IMG/VR virus record: IMGVR_UViG_3300042691_041916
Span: 1 to 53,026 of that record
Strand: one strand, 5' to 3'
Source of the DNA: a virus
DNA: 53,026 nt
Numbering within the stretch: the stretch's first letter is position 1; each line of letters begins with the position of its first letter. The notes under the pieces are model-generated. The model ran no database searches, had not been told where the DNA came from, and saw only the letters and a list, made by a program, of their open reading frames with translations. This document shows, piece by piece, positions 29,761 through 35,669 of the stretch. A program made the translations under genes and the position numbers.

Positions 29761-29835
29761 TTGACGTCCTCCCCACCGTTAACGGTGGGGATTCCTAACC
29801 TCACGATTAGGGTTTCCTGTTTCTTCCCCTTAAAC
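29761..29835 (-). ncRNA. Probable 3' part of the TnpB guide RNA (omega RNA)
   Basis: The 75 bases between the tnpB stop and the right end carry GTGAGGTTAGGAATCCCC and the terminal hairpin, the position of omega-RNA scaffolds in this family. The guide would then be the flanking phage sequence starting TCAAAGCGGAGATGAG (29760 downward), with TTGA as the target-adjacent motif. Inferred from family knowledge. Confidence 0.5.
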
Positions 29836-30981
29836 TTAAGTATGGCTTAAGGATCCACAGGCTAACGCCGCTCGCCCAGCGGCTAAAACATTCTTAGCTG
29901 CGTTAACATCCCTATCTAATAGGGTTCCGCAGTTTTGACACTCCCAGCTTCTTTCGCTAAGAGTTAATTTTTCAGATTTTCTGGAATTACAAACGTTGCA
30001 AACTTGGCTGCTGGGGTAGAAACGGTCAATTTTAACAACCGTTCTTCCATACCACTCAGCTTTATACTCCAACTGTCTTGTAAACTCATACCAGCTTGCA
30101 TCGTAGATAGACTTTCTTAAACCTTTACTGGCGTTTTTAACCATCTCGGTAACACAGAGGTCTTCAACAAAAATCGTTTGGTTTTCACGAATCAATGTTG
30201 TTGACAATTTGTGTAAAAAGTCCAGTCTGCAGTTTACTATGTCTTCATGAACCTTAGCAACTTTTCTTTTTTGTTTTAGATAGTTCCTACTACCTTTTTG
30301 TTTCCTACTAAGCCTCCTTTGTTCCTTAGCTAATTTATGCTGAAACTTCCTATAGAACCTAGGGTTCTCAACCTTAAAACCCTTGTCGGTAGTAAGATAG
30401 GTTTGTAAACCCAAATCTAAACCTACGGAGTTTTTACAATGTGGGAGTTTCTGAAGCTCAGGCCCTTTAAACTTAAGGGAAACAAACCACCTCCCACTAC
30501 CTTTACGGGTAATTGTGATGGATGATGGTTCTAAACCTTCGGGTAAAGGACGGGAGTAAACAACAGGCAAAGGGTCTTTGACCTTAGCAATGTAAAGCTC
30601 CTTCCCTTTAAAACTAAAGGCGTTTTTAGTCAGGGTTATACCGTGAGACTTCCATTTCTTTTTAAAGTTAGGAAACCTGGCAAAACCCTTGAAAAAGTTT
30701 TTGAAAGCTCTATCAAGGTGTAAAATCGTCTGTTGTAAACCAACAGAAGAAACATCAAGTAGGAAAAAGAAATTAGCATCCTTTTTCCAAGCGGTTAGCT
30801 TTTTACTAACCGTGTTAACATTCCACTTAGCTTTCTTATCTACTTTCCTTGCTTCTGTATGCTCAAACAAAGCCTTGTTGTAAACAAACCTAGAGCACCC
30901 AAGCGCTTGAACCAGGAACGCTTCCTGCTCCAACGTTGGGTAGAACCTGTATTTGTAAGAGAAAAGACGTTGTTTGCTCAT
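29836..30981 (-). CDS. tnpB: TnpB RNA-guided nuclease (IS200/IS605, IS1341-like)
   Basis: 381 residues, full length. RuvC-like catalytic residues are visible: D189 in SVGLDLGLQT, E273 in FVEDLCVTEM and the aspartates in LLDRDVNAAKN (356/358). A zinc ribbon CNVCNSRKSEKL...WECQNCG precedes the last motif. N-terminal YRFYPTLEQEAFLVQALGCS is typical. By family knowledge TnpB uses an RNA made from its own 3' region plus the flanking DNA as guide. No TnpA is present, so movement would depend on one supplied elsewhere. Confidence 0.95.
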   Translation of the reverse strand: MSKQRLFSYKYRFYPTLEQEAFLVQALGCSRFVYNKALFEHTEARKVDKKAKWNVNTVSKKLTAWKKDANFFFLLDVSSVGLQQTILHLDRAFKNFFKGFARFPNFKKKWKSHGITLTKNAFSFKGKELYIAKVKDPLPVVYSRPLPEGLEPSSITITRKGSGRWFVSLKFKGPELQKLPHCKNSVGLDLGLQTYLTTDKGFKVENPRFYRKFQHKLAKEQRRLSRKQKGSRNYLKQKRKVAKVHEDIVNCRLDFLHKLSTTLIRENQTIFVEDLCVTEMVKNASKGLRKSIYDASWYEFTRQLEYKAEWYGRTVVKIDRFYPSSQVCNVCNSRKSEKLTLSERSWECQNCGTLLDRDVNAAKNVLAAGRAALACGSLSHT

Positions 30982-31040
30982 GACCTTCTTTTACCCAAGC
31001 CTGTTGTTGCTCTCAAAAGCCGGACTGAAGTCCGGGGTTT

Positions 31041-31270
31041 TCAACCCAGAAACAGCCCATGATAAAGGTAGGAATCGTAACTGTATCACTCACTTCTCTG
31101 CCAGGGATAAGGCAATCTGTGACGGTAAAATGAAATACAGTTCCATCACCTCGGTGCCCATACCTCAACTCCATCTCCACACCAACATTCTGCTTTTCCA
31201 TCGCAATGCTGATGGTTTGCAAAAGTTTGACAAGGATGGAGTGGGCTTCGGAAGCGTACAATGGGGTCAT
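31041..31270 (-). pseudogene. 5' part of the phage gene interrupted by the TnpB element
   Basis: Begins MTPLYASEAHSILVKLLQTI and contains VEMELRYGHRGDGTVFHFTV and CLIPGREVSDTV. It runs into the element and stops within it. The ATG overlaps the stop of 31267-31683 (TGA at 31269-31267). Continues at 29586-29760. Function unknown. Confidence 0.85.
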
Positions 31271-31683
31271 TTTGCCTCTTGAGTAGTTGGGATGAAATAA
31301 TCAAATCGCCAGCATGGGTAACCGTTGGACTGGTTGCAATACTCCATTACAAGGATCAGCTTTAGGTCGGGGCAGTCGGTCCAATCCCTCAAAAAAGCCT
31401 CAATTTTCTTAGGCTTGCGATTGTTCCAATACTGACCTTTGTTGCCAAAATGCTTTAGGCAAAGTTCGTCATGCTTATCCCAATCCCACCTCATCAGCCT
31501 ATCAGTGTACACGGTGTTGTTTGCATCACCGTTACAACCCCCACGCCACAACACAAAACCATCGTAGCTGTAAGGGTGGGAGAACTTCGTTCGTTCTACA
31601 GGGTTATCGTGCTCATCTACAAAGAACCCGACTTCACCCAGTGGTCCGCAAAGAGGGATTTCGTCTGAAAAATACGAGATCAT
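31267..31683 (-). CDS. Hypothetical protein
   Basis: 138 residues (MISYFSDEIPLCGPLGEVGF...), Trp- and Asp-rich with several cysteines (WRGGCNGDANN, WTDCPDLKLILVMEYCNQ). No domain recognised. ATGA overlaps at both ends. Confidence 0.75.
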   Translation of the reverse strand: MISYFSDEIPLCGPLGEVGFFVDEHDNPVERTKFSHPYSYDGFVLWRGGCNGDANNTVYTDRLMRWDWDKHDELCLKHFGNKGQYWNNRKPKKIEAFLRDWTDCPDLKLILVMEYCNQSNGYPCWRFDYFIPTTQEAK

Positions 31684-31970
31684 TTTTCGGCAGGGGTAGG
31701 GGGCCAGGGTTGGGGGACGTAGGTTACCATAAATTCGGCAAAACCCTTATCCTCAGGGAAGGGATACCCTTCACATTCCCAATCCCACTGAGAAATACCA
31801 TCGGGGCTATACCAGCCGCCCTCGTCACATTCCCAGCCAGCATCCATTCGGATCTGACCGACTTTCTCCTCATGGGCCATAGCAGCCTCAACTTTGGGAA
31901 GCAGCTCATACCAGTTGGCGTGGATGCCAGACATCCGCACATTGAACTCAACAGAGGGAGATACAGTCAT
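31680..31970 (-). CDS. Hypothetical protein
   Basis: 96 residues (MTVSPSVEFNVRMSGIHANW...), acidic with many Trp/Pro at the end (YVPQPWPPTPAEK). No domain recognised. Confidence 0.7.
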   Translation of the reverse strand: MTVSPSVEFNVRMSGIHANWYELLPKVEAAMAHEEKVGQIRMDAGWECDEGGWYSPDGISQWDWECEGYPFPEDKGFAEFMVTYVPQPWPPTPAEK

Positions 31971-32013
31971 TGCTTTCTTTGGTGAAATTGTCAGAGAGAT
32001 AAACTTAGGGCAG

Positions 32014-32280
32014 TCAGATCAAGGAGGAAAGGAGGGAGCGCAGGGCAACCTTAACGTCAGCAGCCTTATAGGCATCAATGGCCTTCAGAATTGCACCCTG
32101 GGTTGTGTCGGCCCAGAAATGGCGCCCCATGGAGAGGCGATTCATGCCATTGCGCTGAATGTAAATGCTGCACCCGCAAGTTTTCCCGGAGGAAAGACCA
32201 ACCTGCACTTGCTTTCCCTTAGGGGTAGTCAAGGTGAAGAAGTTGGGGCAGGTTTCGGATGTCTTGATTTGGGCGGGCAT
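32014..32280 (-). CDS. Hypothetical protein
   Basis: 88 residues (MPAQIKTSETCPNFFTLTTP...), strand-rich start with GKTCGCSIYIQRNGM and a helical end. No domain recognised. Own cassette (copy 19). Confidence 0.75.
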   Translation of the reverse strand: MPAQIKTSETCPNFFTLTTPKGKQVQVGLSSGKTCGCSIYIQRNGMNRLSMGRHFWADTTQGAILKAIDAYKAADVKVALRSLLSSLI

Positions 32281-32301
32281 CTGATCTGAGCGATGGGGCA
32301 G

Positions 32302-32360
32302 GGTGGCGGCTCAGGCCGCCTCACCCCTAAATTATAGCACCTTGCCCTGAGGGATGACAA
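32302..32360 (-). promoter_or_regulatory. Hairpin-leader promoter cassette, copy 19
   Basis: TTGTCA (32355-32360), 18 bp, TATAAT (32331-32336), stem GGCGGC-CTGA-GCCGCC. Confidence 0.8.
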
Positions 32361-32364
32361 CCCC

Positions 32365-32778
32365 CTAGCAACCCTCATCGTACATATCCGGCTCAGGCAG
32401 GATGATGGTGCCTTCCCTGACTTTACAGTTAAGAAGGGACATACCCGCCTCCTTGAGAGTTTTAATTGCCCCCTCTCTTGCTTTGCTGACGTTAGTGTCA
32501 CTCTCAGCCAGGGCGGAAGTAGCTACGATCATGTCCTCCAAGGACTTGAGCGCATCGCTAATCAGCTCACTGCCCGCCTCTTTAGGCTCCACTCTCTTTT
32601 GCTTAGGCACAAATTGAATTTCTTTCCCTTCTCTATCATTTTTTGCCAGCAATTCAAGGGTGTCAATAGCCGTTCTTATCACCTCTGCCTTTGACACCTT
32701 CATTTGGGACGCCATTTCTTCTAGGCGATCAATGAAAGCGCTGCTCGCCCTAATTTCAATCCGTTCTGTTTTTGCCAT
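32365..32778 (-). CDS. Ribbon-helix-helix regulator
   Basis: 137 residues from the ATG at 32778 (MAKTERIEIRASSAFIDRLE). Residues 1-45 (IEIRASSAFIDRLEEMASQM, KVSKAEVIRTAIDTL) are a CopG/Arc-type ribbon-helix-helix DNA-binding domain, followed by a charged linker and a helical C-terminus (ALKSLEDMIVATSALAE). The long leader holds two palindromes with the core AGGCACTGCCT, likely autoregulatory operators. Confidence 0.85.
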   Translation of the reverse strand: MAKTERIEIRASSAFIDRLEEMASQMKVSKAEVIRTAIDTLELLAKNDREGKEIQFVPKQKRVEPKEAGSELISDALKSLEDMIVATSALAESDTNVSKAREGAIKTLKEAGMSLLNCKVREGTIILPEPDMYDEGC

Positions 32779-32787
32779 GGTGATATT

Positions 32788-32802
32788 CGAGGCACTGCCT
32801 CG
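32788..32802. promoter_or_regulatory. Palindromic site 1 in the leader of the RHH gene
   Basis: CGAGGCA-C-TGCCTCG, a perfect 7+7 palindrome 10 bp before the ATG. It shares the core AGGCACTGCCT with site 2, centre-to-centre 39 bp away. Operator for the RHH protein is the likely meaning; an RNA hairpin is an alternative. Confidence 0.6.
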
Positions 32803-32827
32803 TGCGAGCCACAAGCTCCCCCAGGAA

Positions 32828-32840
32828 CAGGCACTGCCTG
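32828..32840. promoter_or_regulatory. Palindromic site 2 in the leader of the RHH gene
   Basis: CAGGCA-C-TGCCTG, a perfect 6+6 palindrome with the same core as site 1. Confidence 0.6.
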
Positions 32841-32875
32841 CTGTCCGGGACTCACTGGTGCGATGGTGGGTGGTA

Positions 32876-32934
32876 AGGGTGGGGCCAGGCCGCCTCACAA
32901 GTAAATTGTAGCACCTTGCCCCCATAACTGACAA
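32876..32934 (-). promoter_or_regulatory. Promoter cassette, copy 20, with degenerate hairpin and long leader
   Basis: TTGTCA (32929-32934), 18 bp, TACAAT (32905-32910). The GC-rich stem is imperfect here, and the leader to 32778 is about 120 nt instead of the usual 30-40, with the two palindromes inside it. Confidence 0.75.
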
Positions 32935-32992
32935 CCCCCGGAGCCTCAACACCGGGGCAACCTTGCCCCCAGGGCCGTCAGCCTTTGGGGCC

Positions 32993-33169
32993 TCACCCCC
33001 GGTTACCCGCCAACTGGAGGGCCAGAAGCTTATCCGACATCATCTGGGAGCACTCAAGGGTTTTCTGAAACTCTCGGGTGTGCTCCAGGTGAGCATGATT
33101 CCGCATCCACTTGCGGTTGTCTTCGATGGCGGCTTCCAGAAATTCAGCGGAGTCAATACGGCGGTTCAT
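32993..33169 (-). CDS. Small helical protein
   Basis: 58 residues (MNRRIDSAEFLEAAIEDNRK, then WMRNHAHLEHTREFQKTLEC). No domain recognised. It lies right behind cassette 21. Confidence 0.7.
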   Translation of the reverse strand: MNRRIDSAEFLEAAIEDNRKWMRNHAHLEHTREFQKTLECSQMMSDKLLALQLAGNRG

Positions 33170-33181
33170 TTTGCTCTAAGA

Positions 33182-33241
33182 GGTGGGTGGCTGCGCCGCC
33201 CTTACCCATATATTATACCACCTTTCCTTCATGGCTGACGG
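33182..33241 (-). promoter_or_regulatory. Hairpin-leader promoter cassette, copy 21
   Basis: CCGTCA (33236-33241), 18 bp, TATAAT (33212-33217), stem GGGCGGC-GCA-GCCACCC with one mismatch, ATG at 33169. Confidence 0.7.
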
Positions 33242-33298
33242 CTCCAGGAGCCTGAGCACCGGAGCACGGGGCAAGCCCCCTTCAGGGCCAGATGGGCA

Positions 33299-33604
33299 TT
33301 AGTAGTTTCTGTAGACGGTCGTACCATTTGCCAAGTGAGCCCCCATCACATACCCATCATACCGCACAATCGCAGCGTTGGGGTACAGGGTTCTTTGGCT
33401 GACGGCCCCATCAAGTACGTCCATGGCTTTGCCGTAGGTAACATCTTTAGACGTTTCTCTTTTAAAGGAGAAACCTTTTACGGTTTCATACTGGCAAATT
33501 GCCATCTCAATTCTTCTCAAAACTTTACTCAGGTCTAGGAAATCCCCAGGGGAATCCACGTAGGAATCTGAGAAAAAGTAAACGCTGCACAAAGGGTTAG
33601 ACAT
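33299..33604 (-). CDS. Small protein of the VxGF paralogous family
   Basis: 101 residues with NPLCSVYFF, IEMAIC, V-KGFSFKRETS, a helix and AAIVRYDGYVMGAHL. About 30 kb away from its three paralogs at 910-2825 and most like the one at 2535-2825. Own promoter (33630-33658). Function unknown. Confidence 0.8.
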   Translation of the reverse strand: MSNPLCSVYFFSDSYVDSPGDFLDLSKVLRRIEMAICQYETVKGFSFKRETSKDVTYGKAMDVLDGAVSQRTLYPNAAIVRYDGYVMGAHLANGTTVYRNY

Positions 33605-33629
33605 CTTGGCTTAAGGGTCTATCGTCCCC

Positions 33630-33658
33630 AGGGTAGCTGCCTCATGGGGCGATGTCAA
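33630..33658 (-). promoter_or_regulatory. Sigma70-type promoter without leader hairpin
   Basis: TTGACA (33653-33658), 17 bp, TACCCT (33630-33635), ATG at 33604. No GC-rich stem. Confidence 0.65.
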
Positions 33659-33678
33659 CCCTTGCGCCTTAGACGCAT

Positions 33679-33708
33679 AAAAAAAAAGAGGCCCCCAAAG
33701 GAACCTCT
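33679..33708 (-). terminator. Intrinsic terminator of the structural operon
   Basis: On the minus strand GAGGTTCC-TTTG-GGGGCCTC (8-bp stem with two G-T pairs) is followed by nine T. It sits 26 bp after the stop of the last structural gene. Confidence 0.85.
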
Positions 33709-33733
33709 TGCCCAGAGTATAAACCCTAAGGAC

Positions 33734-34240
33734 TTAGTTGAAGGAGACGATAAGGATCATGCGACCGCCGATTTCCACAACCTCACGAATGAGGGGGGTA
33801 GTACCGTCAACGGTGACTAGAACGCCACCATCAGCAACGGTGAGGGCCTTACCTGTGAGGCCAACGGAGAGTTGGCTATTGAGGGTAAAGGCAGCTTCGT
33901 TCAGAGGGTCAACTTCCACAATCAGGGAGCCGCTGGATGCGACAGAAGCCTGACGGGCAGTTTGAGGTTGAGCTAGAGCAGTAGGGATGTATGCCTGGTT
34001 TACTCCAACAACGGCTCCATCAAAGGTTTCAAGGTCGCCAGGGCGGCAAACTTTATTGGTGGGGGCAGCGTCGTAGGTAGCGTAAGCAACGACAGCAAAC
34101 TCAGGGATTTCTACAATGCCGACAGTGGAACCAGCGGCAACAGCATTGTCGGAGCCGGTTTCGGCATCGGTAGCAGCTTCCCAAGTGCTCGAATATCTTA
34201 CGTATTGACGACCGTATACAGGTGCAATGTTAAAAGCCAT
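33734..34240 (-). CDS. Probable head decoration/stabilisation protein
   Basis: 168 residues, last gene of the structural run. Almost all beta, Ala/Val/Gly-rich (VAAGSTVGIVEIPEFAVVAY, LSVGLTGKALTVADGGVLVT). Composition and position behind the protease and gpF-like genes fit a head decoration (DUF2190-like) protein; it is small for a major capsid protein. Shine-Dalgarno GGAAAG before the ATG. Assignment is inference. Confidence 0.6.
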   Translation of the reverse strand: MAFNIAPVYGRQYVRYSSTWEAATDAETGSDNAVAAGSTVGIVEIPEFAVVAYATYDAAPTNKVCRPGDLETFDGAVVGVNQAYIPTALAQPQTARQASVASSGSLIVEVDPLNEAAFTLNSQLSVGLTGKALTVADGGVLVTVDGTTPLIREVVEIGGRMILIVSFN

Positions 34241-34319
34241 TTTTTCTTTCCAATGAATTTAGCGAAGTTTGTTGTTTTCTCTCGGACTGGTTTTTTTACC
34301 GAGTTTGGTTATCTATCTT

Positions 34320-34793
34320 TTACCCATCTTTATCTAAGGGTTCCACCTCAAAAGTAACCTGATCCTTGCCGACATAACCTAGGTACCTTGGTTGGAACGT
34401 TAAGATCAAGTTAGGGGCATCACTTGTCATGTCAAGCCTATCCACATCTAAAAACCTAAATCCAGTCAACTGGCAATCATATGCACGGCAAGCTCCCTCG
34501 GACCACAAATTTTTCTCTGGCCTATGAATAGTTAGAAAAAATCTTTTTTCCTTAAAACTTCTATCTAATACTTTGCTAGCAGATGCCTCTATGCAATACT
34601 CTAAAAGTTTTTCAAAATGCCTCGGATCGTAGGACGTAGCAACCTCTATAGGGTGGAAGTGGGCACAATTACCCTGAAAAGTTACATTGAAACCATTGGA
34701 ACTTATGAAGGACGAGGGAAAGCACAGTTCTCCATCGGTGCTCTCTAATGATATTTCGTAGGTACTCTTTGGATTAAAACTTAAAATTGTCAT
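34320..34793 (-). CDS. Hypothetical structural-region protein
   Basis: 157 residues from the ATG at 34793 (MTILSFNPKSTYEISLESTD). Strand-rich with GFNVTFQGNCAHFHPIEVAT and a C-terminal LILTFQPRYLGYVG. Probably a virion or assembly protein by position. No family recognised. Confidence 0.7.
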   Translation of the reverse strand: MTILSFNPKSTYEISLESTDGELCFPSSFISSNGFNVTFQGNCAHFHPIEVATSYDPRHFEKLLEYCIEASASKVLDRSFKEKRFFLTIHRPEKNLWSEGACRAYDCQLTGFRFLDVDRLDMTSDAPNLILTFQPRYLGYVGKDQVTFEVEPLDKDG

Positions 34794-34818
34794 TTTGCTC
34801 ACATAGTAGTTTAGAAAA

Positions 34819-35592
34819 TCAACGGTACTCAATAACGCAGCGGCACCTATCGTAGCAAGTACACATTTTTCCGGGCATAGGGAGGGAGCCCATAGGTTGC
34901 CACCCAAGAGAAGCAAAATTCTTACAATCTGCACATGTCCTTTTATCTTTTTTGGCTACCCTTCTCATTTCCCTGTACCCCTGATCCCTCTTTATTAGGA
35001 AAATTCCGAGTTGAGCGTGGCCGTAAATGGGGGTAACCATGTAACGTCCCACCCTGTAATACAGCCCCACCCAGGACTTCCCTTTCTTGTCTTTACCCTC
35101 TATTTCCTCTGGATCAAACTCAATGTCTATGTCGTCCTGTAACTCATCGTCGGGAATCTCATCGGGCACATCGCCTAAGGGGGGCATAGCGGAAAAATCC
35201 CATTCGGAGAAATCCTCAGTGGTGTCTCCTATCCTGAGAATGCCCTTATTTACCCTATATTCGGTTTCGGTTAGAAACTTTACAAGAGGGGGCAACATAC
35301 TGCCTACTATTGTAGGCCAGGCATCCTCCATTCTCTTCTCAGGTTTAGAATCCTTGCTGCCAAGGTACACGGCGGCTAGAGCTGAAACCAAAGTCTTTTG
35401 CATTAAAGTCCTAGCATACTCATCCCACTTTATTTGCTTGTCCCTAAGAGCTTTAACCATTATGCGGGCATCCCCTTCCATCAACTTCTCAAGATTATCC
35501 TCATTCTTGGCTTTTTTAGCCAACTGTTTAGCCTCCCGTAAAAAATCCCCCTTCCTTTTGGTCGATTGACTTACTAGGGAAAGGAGATCCAT
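34819..35592 (-). CDS. Mu gpF-like minor head protein
   Basis: 257 residues. The last 60 (YREMRRVAKKDKRTCADCKN, GSLPMPGKMCTCYDRCRC) show the cysteine-rich end of the Mu F-like head morphogenesis family. The N-terminal part is helical and charged (FLREAKQLAKKAKNEDNLEK). Position between protease/scaffold and head genes agrees. Confidence 0.8.
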   Translation of the reverse strand: MDLLSLVSQSTKRKGDFLREAKQLAKKAKNEDNLEKLMEGDARIMVKALRDKQIKWDEYARTLMQKTLVSALAAVYLGSKDSKPEKRMEDAWPTIVGSMLPPLVKFLTETEYRVNKGILRIGDTTEDFSEWDFSAMPPLGDVPDEIPDDELQDDIDIEFDPEEIEGKDKKGKSWVGLYYRVGRYMVTPIYGHAQLGIFLIKRDQGYREMRRVAKKDKRTCADCKNFASLGWQPMGSLPMPGKMCTCYDRCRCVIEYR

Positions 35593-35669
35593 TTTCTCTA
35601 AGGTGTTAGACTACTGGTATTAGGTTTTACCCCCATGTGCAACACAGGGGGCAACAACCCTTATAGAAA

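Larger units (their letters stand above)
29761..31040 (-). mobile_element. TnpB-only IS200/IS605-type insertion sequence, 1280 bp
   Basis: The element holds one intact tnpB and no tnpA. Ends were set by reconstruction: on the minus strand TTGA (31044-31041) precedes it and TCAAAGC (29760 downward) follows it, and removing 1280 bp restores an open reading frame (TTGATCAAAGC). One base of ambiguity remains. Left end: hairpin CCGGACTTCAGTCCGG at 31018-31033. Right end: hairpin CCCCACCG-TT-AA-CGGTGGGG at 29771-29790 followed by AGGACGTCAA, with TCAA as expected for a right-end cleavage site. No target duplication, as usual in this family. Confidence 0.9.

Noticed and set aside
29586-29804. An independent 72-codon gene starting inside the TnpB element's right end
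   Set aside because: Its first 14 codons are element sequence; the rest is the interrupted phage gene in its original frame.
3462-33241. CRISPR array formed by the repeated hairpins
   Set aside because: The copies are spread over 30 kb with whole genes between them, and each is aligned to a promoter and a start codon.
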